64,000 nt of DNA from Saposhnikovia divaricata (GCA_036435485.1 CM071599.1:12612803-12676802); one strand, 5' to 3'; shown: positions 22,465 to 36,199, counted from the stretch's first letter. Numbers and translations are program-made. The notes: generated by a model from the sequence alone, not told the origin.

Positions 22465-25400
22465 TGTGACGTCCCTAGATCCGGGGTCAAGGATTCAGGT
22501 CATCACGGTCCAATTTCCGATCAATATCCATATCTCTTGAGTCTTTTTTTTTTAAAACTTAATACTTATGCAATTGACCCCACACTAATACACACACACA
22601 CACACACACCGGTCATATGCTCATAGAACAACATCCACAATATTAAAAGTTTAAAGTTAACATTTATTACAAACCCAGAATTCTACTAAGTACATTGTTG
22701 AATAATACTTCTACAGGAAGCATTTCAACAACCAAAAGTTTATTACAAACTTACACACTTAATTTACATAAGTCTACTAAGCCCCTTTCGCTTGTCACTA
22801 CCTCGGGGATGGTCGCCAGCACTCGCTCAAAAGGTCACCTTTCCCTTACCCTCTTGCGGGGTGTAGTGCGTAGAATCGGCATGGGACCTAGCTGCTATAT
22901 ACATAAGTGGCAAGAGTGAGCTATAATAGCTCAGCAAGATAATATTGTAAACTGGAATTTTAAATGTGAACAGGTATACATATATATGCATATATAAGTA
23001 GAAACCAATCATAATCCTTAAGGAAGAATAAAGCTCTTATTTAATAATACATCATCCACTTACTATTATAAGAAAGAAATCTAAAATAATATAATATCAG
23101 TTTTTCTTCATCTGTAACCATAATTCCATCATCTCATATCATTATTCTGTTTTCAGTATAGAAATCTGAAAACCATTGTTAACACTTTCTTTTCAAAAAC
23201 ATTGGGGATATCTGCTGTCGCCTGATACGTTAGGACGATGATCAGTCGCCTAATCGTACCTGCTCTCTTTTTACTACCGGTAGAAGGAATGAAGATCATC
23301 CCTGGAGGAAGGCCACCTGCTAACATCCTCCCTAGGCATCTTCGTGCCGTAATAAAAATAATAAATGCTGGACTGTGTCGCACACAGCCACTTACGCAAG
23401 TCTGTTGCAATCCCCCCCTTTTTTTTTCAATCAGTATTCTATTTATACCAATACCATTCCACATTTTTCCTTTCAATTTCCATTTCCATTCACATATATC
23501 ATTTCCATTTCCATTTATCATCACCTTTAAAAATACATATGTCATAATACTTTGATTATGACTCAGACATCTTCTCTGTGTTTACTGGAATCCAGTACAC
23601 TTACATATATATAAAATATTCCATTCACATTTTCATTCAAATTTATCTTTTTCATCATTTCCATGTATCATCACCTTTAATATATATATATATATATATA
23701 TCATAATACTTGGATTATAACTCAGACATTTCCTCTGTATTCAATGAAATCCATTACGCTCTTATAAAATATTCCATCTATTTTCAAAAGTATTAAATAA
23801 AAAAAAAATCAAATAATATTTATTAAATCACAATTGCTTAGAAAGAATATTTTTAACATAACGTTATAAATTATATAACCCTAGATAACAACTGATACCA
23901 TTCTTCATATAACTCTAGATAACAACTGATACCATTCTTCATATAACTCTAGATAACAACTGATACCATTCTCTTTCACCTCTCTTTACCATAAAGCATA
24001 TTCGCTCCATTCATAATCATATCCACATTCATATTTCATAATTTATATCCATTTCTCTTTAATTCCAATATCAGGGAAATAATTCTTAGCAATATAGCAA
24101 ACATAGAATAAAATATATATTCCATGAAATAATTTACTTTGAAAACAAAATAGTTTTCCAAGGTAAGGATAGAAGAAATCTTGCCTCAATCTCTGTATCC
24201 TGGAAGTATGGCTCGTGGCTCTCCCGAAGTTTCTATAAACACAAAAAGGACCGTCGTTAGAATACTACATCCCTTTCTCACTTCACCTTTATATAACTAC
24301 ACCCTTAATGCTTACTATGTGAATAACATTCTATTATAACCCAAGTGTTCCAAGAACCTAACCATTTTAGGTTAAATCAAGGTTTTCTATGTTTGTTCAC
24401 CATTTCCCTTAACAACTACACTTGACTATAAAAATTCTCAGAAAATAAAGATTTCGAATTTTACTACAAGGTCAACTGGTAATAACTCTTTGACTACCTT
24501 ACTACAATATCCCAAAATTTTATAATTTTTAAAAGTGTTTAAGTATGGTAGTTATAGCCTCAAAGTTGGTACAACTACGTTTTCTCGACTATCGAACGTC
24601 TTTCACTAAAACTGACTTTTCTCCTAAACCGTTCATCATATTTTAATGCACTTTATATCAAAACGATCTATGAACTATGCTCTATCTCATCATGGTCACT
24701 TGGGATTCTGGACAGTAAGGTACCGTACGGGTATAGTGTCCAAAAACAGGGAAGTTTCTGATTCTAACGAAAATCGGACATTATAACGGCTATATTTTCA
24801 TACTTTCCAAAATCCAACTCCTCCAAATCTATCATCCACCTTATACACCATCACCTACACCATGTGGTCATCTTACCAACCATGGTTACAAGCACATACT
24901 CCTTCCATATTCAACTTTAATCACTTACAAACACATATATCATCATAAATAATCACTTATCATAATCTTAATCACTAAACTTTCTATAATCCATCCTATA
25001 TTCAAAGTAATACTAAAGGGTCTTGAGATTTATACCTTCTTGAAGCTTTAACAACCCTTATCAAGCCTTGGGATATGCTTAATCAACCTTATACTAGCTT
25101 GGATCAACTAAAGAAACCATAAAAACAAAGTTAGTTTCTAAGGGTTACTATTCATCATCACTTTTGTAAAAATCATAACAAATCTAAAAATAAGAGTTTG
25201 GCTCTAAAATTTTTACCACATCTTGGCCTCTGTATAAGCTTTGATTTGAGCTATAGATCACCAAAAACAAAGCTTCCTAGCTATGGTTTTGAGCTCCATC
25301 TTTCCGCTGGACAGAAACTGGACAGGTTTGGTTCTCCCACTTTGAGCATGGATTTGACTAGGCTATACTACTTGGATTGCTATGAAATTTGGAGAGAATC

Positions 25401-26393
25401 ATGCCCATGGAGTGGAGAGGTTGTGGTTAACATTTGGTGATTTTATCATGGATATAAATGGATATATGAATTGTTCTTTGAGTTGTGTTTTTGTTTGGCA
25501 GATTGGAGAGCTTTGTGTTTATCTTGCTTCTTTCCCTTTACAAACGTTTTTCACCTTTTATCTATCATATATATCAGTTGTGTAGTCTTATAATAAAAGT
25601 CTTTGAAGTCCACCAATGACAAAGAGCCAATTGTTGATCATCTAAACACCTTACCATGAAAAATGCTACTTAGTACTCAAGTTTGACAAGTTTACTCCTC
25701 TTCCACTTTGGTTTTAATGTTTGCACCAATGGGATTCCTTCCCTTACACTCTAATATCACTTAATATCAGCTCCATACTTGGGTTGGGCCGAATTTGGGC
25801 TTTTGGTTTGGGTTTTGTACAAAGTTCTCTCGTCATCTGATTCATCGAACGATTTCTGCGATCGTCTCAGTGGTTTTTTTCTTGTAAATCTATTAAATAT
25901 ATTTTATCCTTTCCCACATCATATATTAATGTGTTAGGGTGATTCTAATTCTCAAGTAGGTATTAGATCCAATATCCGTGGTATATTCTCTTTTTCTCAG
26001 AAGTTGCTCTCCTGGTTATCTCTCGGGTTCTCAAGCATTCTCAAACTCGTTTAACAATCTAAATTCCCTTGGCATTTCTTGACTTAATCACTCCTTGGTT
26101 TAACCTAATTTCACTATTTCCTCAAGATATAAACCCTTTAACATTTCTATACTCCTTAATATAACATTCAATAGAGTCTCAATCGAAATCGAAAATCCTT
26201 AAAGTCCATATTCAGGAATTTCTGAAATCCATCGTCATTTCAAGTCACTTATTTTCATAGTACATCACTAATATGGTTTCCATTTATTCATTTTCTGTTT
26301 CAAGTATAGAGTACCTACATACCATTTCTCTAAATCCTCAAAATTTACTGTTCATGTGATCACTGTAGCATTGCTAAAGTTAGGGTTATTACA
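22465..26393 (-). repeat. LTR (3' LTR in element sense), 3,929 bp
   Basis: Differs from its partner by length changes. It has a 77-base segment at about 25,234-25,310 that is absent from the right copy. It has a shorter TA run (about 23,677-23,701), and three rather than four copies of a 34-bp unit containing CTAGATAACAACTGATACC (23,876-23,975). A CA microsatellite lies at 22,592-22,609. Open frames inside are non-coding by context. Confidence 0.92.
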
Positions 26394-28131
26394 GTCTTCC
26401 CCCCTTAAAAGGATTCCGTCCTGGAATCATGTTGAAAATGTCCATAGATACCTTTTTCATCCACACCTTCTACACCACTTTCTCTATCCTTTTTTTTTTC
26501 CTTCATAATATCTCTATCTTGTTTGCGCAAAAATACACCAACATAAACTTGCTTGTCATTCATCAACATGCCATTTAGCTTTTCAGTAGCAGTACTTTCA
26601 CTATCTTTTTCTTGCAAATCTCCTCCTGTATTCAATCATTCTATATTATCTCATCTCTCCTTCTTCTTTTTCCTAAGGGTATCGGCCACCACATTGGCCT
26701 TCGCTGAATGGTAGTGTATCTCACTATTGTTTAACTATGTTTTGATCTCTATCATGACATAAATATTAACACCTCAATATTCCTATATCTCATCTCTGCT
26801 ACTTAGGGTATTAGTCACAATATTGGCCTTCCCTCACTAATAGTTATGGCACCTCGAATCCTTCATTAATTATCCCCACTTCCTTTGTTTATCCTTATTC
26901 TGACTCTATCCTCAAAATACACCTTACTCTCAATAGTAAATCTCAATTATACTTTAAAATTCCTCATATTCTTTTCTCTTACTAATCATCAAATATACCC
27001 ATTTCTTCTCACGAAATTCCTTCCTCTCTTATATTGAAACGCTTCTAGCTCTAATTATCTCTAACGAAGTTTCCCTTGGAATCTCGAGTTTCCTCGTATA
27101 ATCACGTATACTATAAACATTGCTTTCATCCATTAATGAAATCTTCTATATTCAAAACAATTAATAAAATTTAAGAGACTTTGAATTGAAACGAACCCAG
27201 AAACAAGCAAGGGTCCCACAACAATTTATAAGATTAAGAGTTTTAAATAACTTTTATTTGAAACAAAAGGATATCTGAGAAATCAATATTATGGAAGAAC
27301 CCGTATGTCACACAAGTGAGGGCGTCCCCTCCGACTTTCTATAACACAGACAGATCGTCCTTGTATATACATATAGGGTTGTTCCTCTTAGTCGAAGTAA
27401 GAAATATAGAAGAACATTTAAATCACGATAATAAATACCATCTTCCGAAAATAATCTTAGAGGAATATTTTGAATAAGATAGATAAAATAAAATTTTGAA
27501 ACACATTCCAAAGGTACAAGAAAGTTTTGAAAAAAATACCAGCCCTTAATGAATAATTACCCACCAGTGGAGGAAAATTTGAAACTCAATAATATAATTT
27601 TGCAGGGCTTTAAGAAATTTTGAAAATAGGTACCGTTAATAGCCTCTGCCCAATTGCAAAACCCAATAATAGAAGGTTTTCCTCAAATACCATTTATTTC
27701 TCTTATCAATCCTGTATGCTACATAAGCTTAACACTTTTGGCATAATAACCTTTTCATTTAAGTCAATCTCTCTGTCTTGATCCTTAAGGTATATCTTGG
27801 CTTTACCGACCAACCTCAGTTTCACCCTTTCATCTCCACAAACAATCAGTGTCTATTCACCGATCCACTTACAATATTTCTTCAAACTCCCTTAAACACA
27901 AGAAGACTTTGAATACCCTTAACTTTGGCTCACCAATCTCCTCTCCCTATACTAAAACATAAACTTTTATTAGTAATAATCTATAAAATTATAATCACTA
28001 CTTAGAATAAACGCTTCGTTCGATAAACCACCCTTGAACTTGATGTGAGTTCATAATTTATATTATTACTGATATATTTATTATTATCACTCTTGTTCCT
28101 GAGCATTATGACTCTAAGCTCTGATACCATC
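26394..28131 (-). other. Interior of the LARD-like element
   Basis: 1,738 bp bounded by a polypurine tract on the left and a primer-binding site on the right (minus sense). No frame above about 76 residues exists and none resembles a retroelement protein. It is therefore non-autonomous and must depend on proteins from another element. Confidence 0.85.
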
Positions 28132-29316
28132 TGTGACGTCCCTAGATCCGGGGTCAAGGATTCAGGTCATCACGGTCCATTCCGATCAATATCCATATCT
28201 CTTGAGTCTTTTTTTTTTAAACTTAATACTTATGCAATTGACCCCACACTAATACACACACACACACCAGTCATATGCTCATAGAACAACATCCACAATA
28301 TTAACAGTTATTACAAACCCAGAATTCTACTAAGTACATTGTTGAATAATACTTCTGCAGGAAGCATTTCAACAACCAAAAGTTTATTACAAACTTACAC
28401 ACTTAATTTACATAAGTCTACTAAGCCCCTTTCGCTTGTCACTACCTCGGGGAAGGTCGCCAGCACTCGCTCAAAAGGTCGCCTTTTCCTTACCCTCTTG
28501 CGGGGTGTAGTGCGTAGAATCGGCATGGGACCTAGCTGCTATATACATAAGTGGCAAGAGTGAGCTATAATAGCTCAACAAGATAATATTGTAAACTGGA
28601 ATTTTAAATGTGAACAGGTATACATATATATGCATATATAAGTAGAAACCAATCATAATCCTTAATGAAGAATAAAGCTCTTATTTAATAATACATCATC
28701 CACTTACTATTATAAGAAAGAAATCTAAAATAATATAATATCAGTTTTTCTTCATCTGTAACCATAATTCCATCATCTCATATCATTATTCTGTTTTCAG
28801 TATAGAAATCTGAAAACCATTGTCAACACTTTCTTTTTAAAAACATTGGGGATATCTGCTGTCGCCTGATACGTTAGGACGATGATCAGTCGCCTAATCG
28901 TACCTGCTCTCTTTTTACTACCGGTAGAAGGAATGAAGATCATCCCTGGAGGAAGGCCACCTGCTAACATCCTCCCTTGGCATCTTCGTGCCGTAATAAA
29001 AATAATAAATGCTGGACTGTGTCGCACACAGCCTTGACACAGCCACTTACGCAAGTCTGTTGCAATCCCCCTTTTTTTTTCAATCAGTATTCTATTTATA
29101 CCAATACCATTCCACATTTTTCCTTTCAATTTCCATTTCCATTCACATATATCATTTCCATTTCCATTTATCATCACCTTCAAAAATACATATGTCATAA
29201 TACTTTGATTATGACTCAGACATCTTCTCTGTGTTTACTGGAATCCAGTACACTTACATATATATAAAATATTCCATTCACATTTATCTTTTTCATCATT
29301 TCCATGTATCATCACC

Positions 29317-29398
<82 letters not shown>

Positions 29399-32021
29399 AC
29401 TTGGATTATAACTCAGACATCTCCTCTGTATTCAATGAAATCCAATACGCTCTTATAAAATATTCCATCTATTTTCAAAAGTATTAAATAAAAAAAAATC
29501 AAATAATATTTATTAAATCACAATTGCTTAGAAAGAATATTTTTAACATAACGTTATAAATTATATAACCCTAGATAACAACTGATACCATTCTTCATAT
29601 AACTCTAGATAACAACCGATACCATTCTTCATATAACTCTAGATAACAACTGATACCATTCTTCATATAACTCTAGATAACAACTGATACCATTCTCTTT
29701 CACCTCTCTTTACCATAAAGCATATTCGCTCCATTCATAATCATATCCACATTCATATTTCATAATTTATATCCATTTCTCTTTAATTCCAATATCAGGG
29801 AAATAATTCTTAGCAATATAGCAAACATAGAATAACATATATATTCCATGAAATCATTTACTTTGAAAATAAAATAGTTTTCCAAGGTAAGGATAGAAGA
29901 AATCTTGCCTCGATCTCTGTATCCTGGAAGTATGGCTTGTGGCTCTCCCGAAGTTTCTATAAACACAAAAAGGACCGTCGTTAGAATACTACATCCCTTT
30001 CTCACTTCACCTTTATATAACTACACCCTTAATGCTTACTATGTGAATAACATTCTATTATAACCCAAGTGTTCCAAGAACCTAACCATTTTAGGTTAAA
30101 TCAAGGTTTTCTATGTTTGTTCACCATTTCCCTTAACAACCACACTTGACTATAAAAATTCTCAGAAAATAAAGATTTCAAATTTTACTACAAGGTCAAC
30201 TGGTAATAACTCTTTGACTACCTTACTACAATATCCCAAAATTTTATAATTTTTAAAAGTGTTTAAATATGGTAGTTATAGCCTCAAAGTTGGTACAACT
30301 ACGTTTTCTCGACTATCGAACGTCTTTCACTAAAACTGACTTTTCTCCTAAACCGTTCATCAGATTTTAATGCACTTTATATCAAAACGATCTATGAACT
30401 ATGCTCTATCTCATCATGGTCACTTGGGGGTCTGGACAGTAAGGTACCGTACGGGTATAGTGTCCAAAAACATGGAAGTTTCTGATTCTAACGAAAATCG
30501 GACATTGTAACGGCTATATTTTCATACTTTCCAAAATCCAACTCCTCCAAATCTATCATCCACCTTATACACCATCACCTACACCATGTGGTCATCTTAC
30601 CAACCATGGTTACAAGCACATACTCCTTCCATATTCAACTTTAATCACTTACAAACACATATATCATCATGAATAATCACTAAACTTTCTATAATCCATT
30701 CTATATTCAAAGTAATACTAAAGGGTCTTGAGATTTATACCTTCTTGAAGCTTTAACAACCCTTATCAAGCCTTGGGATATGCTTAATCAACCTTATACT
30801 AGCTTGGATCAACTAAAGAAACCATAAAAACAAAGTTAGTTTCTAAGGGTTACTATTCATCATCACTTTTGTAAAACTCATAACAAATCGAAAAATAAGA
30901 GTTTGGCTCTCAAATTTTTACCACATCTTGGCCTCTGTATAAGCTCTGGACAAGTTTGGTTCTCCCACTTTGAGCATGGATTTGACTAGGCTATACTACT
31001 TGGATTGCTATGAAATTTGGAGCGAATCAGGCCCATGGAGTGGAGAGGTTGTGGTTAAAATTTGGTGATTTTATCATGGATAGAAATGGATATATGAATT
31101 GTTCTTTGAGTTGTGTTTTTGTTTGGCAGATTGGAGAGCTTTGTGTTTATCTTGCTTCTTTCCCTTTACAAACGTTTTTCACCTTTTATCTATCATATAT
31201 ATCAGTTGTGTAGTCTTATAATAAAAGTCTTTGAAGTCCACCAATGACAAAGAGCCAATTGTTGATCATCTAAACACCTTACCATGAAAAATGCTACTTA
31301 GTACTCAAGTTTGATAATTTTACTCCTCTTCCACTTTGGTTTTAATGTTTGCAGCAATGAGATTCCTTCCCTTACACTCTAATATCACTTAATATCAGCT
31401 CCATACTTGGGTTGGGCCGAATTTGGGCTTTTGGTTTGGGTTTTGTACAAAGTTCTCTCGTCATCTGATTCATCGAACGATTTCTGCGATCGTCTCAGTG
31501 GTTTTTCTCTTGTAAATCTCTTAAATATACTTTATCCTTTCCCACATCATATATTAATGTGTTAGGGTGATTCTAATTCTCAAGTAGGTATTAGATCCAA
31601 TATCCTTGGTATATTCTCTTTTTCTCAGAAGTTGCTCTCCTGGTTATCTCTCGGGTTCTCAAGCATTCTCAAACTCGTTTAACAATCTAAATTCCCTTGG
31701 CATTTCTTGATTTAATCACTCCTTGGTTTAACCTAATTTCACTATTTCCTCAAGATATAAACCCTTTAACATTTCTGTACTCCTTAATATCACATTCAAT
31801 AGGGTCTCAATCGAAATCGAAAATCCTTAAAGTCCATATTCAGGAATTTCTAAAATCCATCGTCATTTCGAGTCATTTATTTTCATAGTACATCACTAAT
31901 ATGGTTTCCATTTATTCATTTTCTGTTTCAAGTATAGAGTACCTACATACCATTTCTCTAAATCCTCAAAATTTACTGTTCATGTGATCACTGTAGCATT
32001 GCTAAAGTTAGGGTTATTACA
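28132..32021 (-). repeat. LTR (5' LTR in element sense), 3,890 bp
   Basis: Partner of 22,465-26,393. It carries a long TA microsatellite (about 29,321-29,396), four copies of the 34-bp CTAGATAACAAC unit (29,571-29,700), and a small insertion repeating ACACAGCC near 29,034. Scattered substitutions, on top of the length changes, show this insertion is older than the element at 34,495. Confidence 0.92.
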
Positions 32022-32330
32022 CGTATCAGATGATACGCATGCTGCAGATGTGTATGCTGACGTCAGCTACGTCGTTTCAGAATGTGTATCCCTTGATGCG
32101 TTGATTAGGTTGGCGTATGCGGTAGAATTTTCAAACACTACATAGGCGTATCCTTTTGATTTGCTGGTAGGGCAGGCGTGACAGAAGCTACGCCTCTTAC
32201 AGACGCGTATGTGAGTGCTGGGCATTTTGGACAGTTCTTCCGCGCGGTGGGTATTTTGGTGAGAGAAACTTAAAAAGTGGGTGAAAATAGCAATCACCCG
32301 AATGTATATGTACTCCAAGTACTCCAATTA
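32022..32330. other. Right half of the interrupted ATGCGTAT-family element
   Basis: After the CGTAT duplication the sequence mirrors the left flank: GATACGCATGCTGCAGATG, then GCTGACGTCAGC at about 32,058-32,069. Further words GCGTATGC, GGCGTATCC and ACGCGTATG follow. The end GGGTGAAAATAGC (about 32,280) resembles the inverted end of the elements at 46-48 kb (TTTTCACCCT). No gene is seen. Confidence 0.45.
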
Positions 32331-33508
32331 AATGAGTACTCCATAGAACTTTACTCTATAAGATGAGTATATTTCAATTATTCTTATTTCTTTATTAGAA
32401 CATTTGAATTATTATATTAATATTAAAAATTTTAATTATCCATATAAAAGTACAATTATTTAAAGTTAAAATGATAAAATAAAATTATTTATATAGTTCA
32501 TTTCTAATCCTTATTCAAAATCACTACAATTTTTTCGGTAATAATAAATAAATGATTTTAACTTTTCGATAATTTCGTAATCAATGACCATGAGAATCAT
32601 GATAAGTTACGGAAGTATATAAAATTTTCAATTAACATCTACAATTTAAAATATAAGTAATAGTATATAATTTACTTTTACACATGTACAAATTACACAT
32701 GGGGTGTGATCAACTCGATTAAATTGAATCAATCCAACCTTTTTCTTTACTAATTAAATAAATGAAAAAGTTATACATTCGTTGTTTCATTATATTGTGT
32801 TGGAATAAATTAATATTCTAACTAAACACATTCTTATACTATTACTAATCAATTAATCGCACATGTACGGTATGAGATGGGTGTCGGCTTTGAATAATAT
32901 TTTATTTAATATTTATAAATTTTTATTATAAAAATTACGTTGACATTGTAATTTGGTAGGAAAAAAGATTAGAGGTCTTTATGGAGTTGATGAAGTTGAT
33001 AATATGCTAGAGGATCTCCATTTTGCTTAAATAATTAATTTTAAACGACTTAGTGTTTATTTTGAATCCAATAATTTTAAAATTCATTTTTATTGGAGAT
33101 AGAATATAATTACATGTACATATTTATTATAAGATTTAATATAAAAGTATTAAAATATGTTAGTACCATTTTGAACATGTGTTCATAAATTTAAATTTAA
33201 TATTACATACAAATAAAGTTCTTACTTTTACTTATCTATTGTCAAACTTTACAAATGTTTATCAATATTGAATTTCAAAACCATTTTTTATGCAACAAAA
33301 AAAATGTCATTAATATTTTCGAAAATATTATTATTAACACTTAAGAATTTAACTAAAACATGTTTTTTTCTGCTAATTCTTTTCTCTATAATTCTTAAAC
33401 ATTCAAATTTAATTATATTTTACACAAGTTTCAATTTATCATATCAATTTTCAAATAATAAAACTCAACGAACAATGATGTTATATATACAATTTTTAAA
33501 AATATTTT
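32331..33508. other. AT-rich stretch, probably the body of a Helitron
   Basis: Very AT-rich, non-coding. It leads without break into a Helitron-type 3' terminus at 33,540. I cannot fix the 5' (TC) end. Confidence 0.35.
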
Positions 33509-33540
33509 TGTGCCGCGCATAGCGCGACTTTGTTACCTAG
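33509..33540 (+). mobile_element. Helitron 3' terminus (hairpin plus CTAG)
   Basis: The GC-rich stem CGCGC-ATA-GCGCG (33,514-33,526), embedded in AT-rich DNA, is followed 10 bases later by CTAG and then T. A short GC hairpin close to a CTRR end next to a T is the standard Helitron 3' structure. Confidence 0.75.
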
Positions 33541-33696
33541 TTTTTACATAATTACATGGTAAATATATGTTTATTGAAAAGTGGTGCTAAATTAGCATCG
33601 ACTGTTTAACTGCATAGAAATAAAGACAAATCCCATGATGTATTTATATTAATTTTTTTTAAAAAAAATAAAAATCCAAAACTCTCGGGAACACAA

Positions 33697-34200
33697 CTAG
33701 ACTCTCAATGATAACACAATCATCATATGTAATTCCAAGAAACAAGCAAGATATCTTAAAACTGCATGAAAAATACAAAATAGATAGTCTCCAATCTTCC
33801 CAACAGCAAGTTTAATACCCAATGTGCATCTCGATATCATAGTAGGGACTTTGAAATCCCGCTTAATACCCAATGTGCGTCTCGATATCATAGTAGGGAC
33901 TTTGAAATCCCGCGCTGAACAGTGAACACAATTCAGATGACTCGCAAGCCAATTCGCTTTAAATCCTAGCTTTTGCAATTCAACAAATTGTACTTTGTGC
34001 TCGATCACCATCTTATCATCGACCTCGGTTGTAGAGACTTTGGAAAAAGCATCTACTGAGGTACATAACATATTCAGCTTCATTGTGCAAAACAACTTTC
34101 TTTCGGTGTTGGTGGTGAAGTACTCAAAGGTTTCTGGGTACTTCTTCATAATGAGAACGAGAAGGCCAATAAAGTCCGAGTTAACTTCGGGCCCAACCAT
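33697..34200 (-). pseudogene. MATH/coiled-coil-family-like C-terminal fragment with internal duplication
   Basis: The frame reads VNSDFIGLLVLIMKKYPETFEY..., then a helical region, and QKLGFKANWLASHLNCV. This pattern (a HP/YPE-type helix followed by a GFKVDWLE-like motif) resembles the C-terminal coiled coil of plant MATH proteins of the At2g42480/RTM3-like group. The assignment is by pattern only. A 51-bp tandem duplication (about 33,808-33,910) repeats RDFKVPTMISR-TLGIK in frame. Upstream the frame closes, and no MATH domain is visible before the young retrotransposon at 34,495. I regard it as a truncated relic or a last exon. Confidence 0.5.
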
Positions 34201-34494
34201 AATCCAGTATCACCATCTCCTCTAAAAGATCTCACTTGGCCATTGCCATTCCCGCCAATTGCAGCACTGAGGGCCACTTCAGCTACCTAAAATCAACAAT
34301 CGCATGTTAAATTTAAGCTAAAAAAATTTTAAACAACATTATTCCCGTATCATATACACATCAACTTAAATTTTATTCTACAAAATTTATCTATAATATA
34401 TATAACAAGACCACAATTTTTTAAAAATTTAAGTTTACATATTGAAATCTTGTACATGTTACACATTACAATTAATCAAATATTTGATAAAATC

Positions 34495-36199
34495 TGATAA
34501 GTGGATTTATATCCACTTGGAGCGTTCCATATCGGCTTAAATTGATTGTCTTGGGCTCAAGTTTGTTGTAATTTTGATGTGTTTTGCTTAGTTGTGCAGA
34601 TTTACAAGAATGTTGATTAAGGTGGATGCTTCTATCGTTTTTGGAGAATTAATTGATTGAAATTCGGATTTCTGAGACGGTTGCGCAGTCTACACTGTTT
34701 TGGACATATCTGGAGTTCTAGAAGTCCGTTTTCAGCGATCTTACTGCCCACGCGAAGCTTGAGAGATTTTCTACAATATGGGACAGGTGTTGCACGGGCA
34801 GGTTGCGCGTGGTTGGCGCAGGCTGCGCGACAAACAGACTGCTGGGCGCAGGTTGCGCGCGGAAAATCTTGAAAATTACTGTTTTGGCCATATCTTGAGT
34901 TCTAGAAGTCCGTTTGAGGCCCGTAAGCAGTCCACGCGAAGATAACGAGATTCTCTATCATTCTAAGGTGGTCCAGAGGTCCAATTATGATTGGAACGTT
35001 CCAGAAATACTTAAGAAAAGTCAGCTACGAATTTTCCTTCAAAACCGAATCAGTTTAGGAAACGTATTATGTGCCGAGCTGCAGAAATTCAACTTTGAAA
35101 AGGAAATTGCTATAATTCCTACTTCTAATAAGTATGGTAATTGCTCTGGGCGGCTAGAACATTCCAGAATCAGATCTATACATGGAATTTGCAATTCTAT
35201 TCTCATTCAAGAACGGAAATTGCCAATCTTCTATTCCAACTCTGAAACGGCAATTGCTTGGTGGGCAAGACTTCTAGAGCCTATATAAACACATCCAACC
35301 CTTGTAATTTGTATCATTAGGAGAGAACCATTACATATCAATTACTTAGTTTTATTTGCATCTTTTCATACTTTGTTTTTATCATGGTTTCATCAGATCC
35401 CATGATGACGAGAGGTTCAATTATGAACTAATCGTTGTCATGGGATTCTAACAGATTTATTTATGGAGCTTTAGTATCTTGATTGCTTTAAAGATCTATG
35501 TGTGATGTATATCTGATATCCTCGTATGGTTGTGTTTCATGTATTTAGATGCGTAGCTAACATCTAATTTGTTAATCTCTTGTGAAGCGAGAGTGGATCT
35601 TGAGATTTAGAACTTGCCATGCTAGCATAGGATAGGTTGATGTTTTAACATCATGATTTGTGGCGTAAATAGAGATATTATGCTGCCCTATGTGATCAAT
35701 ATGGATGACTTGTTCTTCAACCGTTATGTTTTCAAATTCTATAGAGATATAGGGTCTAAGCATAATTGGTGTCTATTCATCTTCTATCTCTTTTGTGGAT
35801 GTATGTTTAGTTTGGTATTCGTATACTGAGAAGTAGCGTATACTTGTTTCGTGTTGTCCGATCAGATATCATAACCATTGCATATAGTGATTAAAGGCGT
35901 CAGATCTAAGCGAAGTATTTAATGAAGTTAGGATCCCATGTTACTCTTGTAGACGTAATTCAATTTCAATTCTTGTTAGTTAGATAATTCTTAGTTGTTA
36001 ATTTACTTTTTAGTTAAGCTTAGTTAATTTAGTTAATTAAACCCAATTTGTTATTTGTCTTAGCAGTGAGTAGTAACCATACATTGTTGCATAGGTACAA
36101 TAACTGAATTAAAACCATAACCAGATCTCTGTGGGAACGAACTCGACTTATTCATATATTACTTGTGACCACGTACGCTTGCGTGATTTAGTGCAAACA
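34495..36199 (+). repeat. 5' LTR of the young gypsy-like element
   Basis: Begins TGATAAGTGG and ends GTGCAAACA. A TATA box (CTATATAAACA) lies at about 35,280-35,290, so the open frame upstream of it (34,914-35,288) is promoter-side DNA, not a gene. Confidence 0.93.

Larger units (their letters stand above)
22465..32021 (-). mobile_element. LARD-like non-autonomous LTR retrotransposon (9.56 kb), intact ends
   Basis: Two long direct repeats (22,465-26,393 and 28,132-32,021) are flanked by the 5-bp duplication CGTAT (22,460-22,464 and 32,022-32,026). The minus strand is the sense strand: its LTR starts TGTAATAACCC and ends GACGTCACA. The primer-binding site TGGTATCAGAGC (initiator Met tRNA) lies at plus 28,118-28,129 beside the right LTR, and a polypurine tract (AAGGGGGGAAG) at plus 26,394-26,404 beside the left LTR. 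The 1.74-kb interior has no gag, protease, RT or integrase. Long LTRs starting TGTAATA recall gypsy chromoviruses of the Tekay/Del type; that link is inference. Confidence 0.92.

Noticed and set aside
23153..23545. 130-residue minus-strand frame, repeated at 28,797-29,198
   Set aside because: Present in both LTRs of the LARD-like element and carries no retroelement motif; its preservation reflects LTR identity.
29231..29458. Frame with a long YIYIYI run
   Set aside because: Translation of the TA microsatellite in the LTR.
33268..33522. 84-residue frame before the Helitron end
   Set aside because: Composition is that of AT-rich DNA (Phe, Leu, Asn, Lys) and it runs into the Helitron hairpin.
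34914..35288. 124-residue frame, repeated at 39,227-39,601
   Set aside because: Upstream of the LTR's TATA box and identical in both LTRs; not an independent gene.
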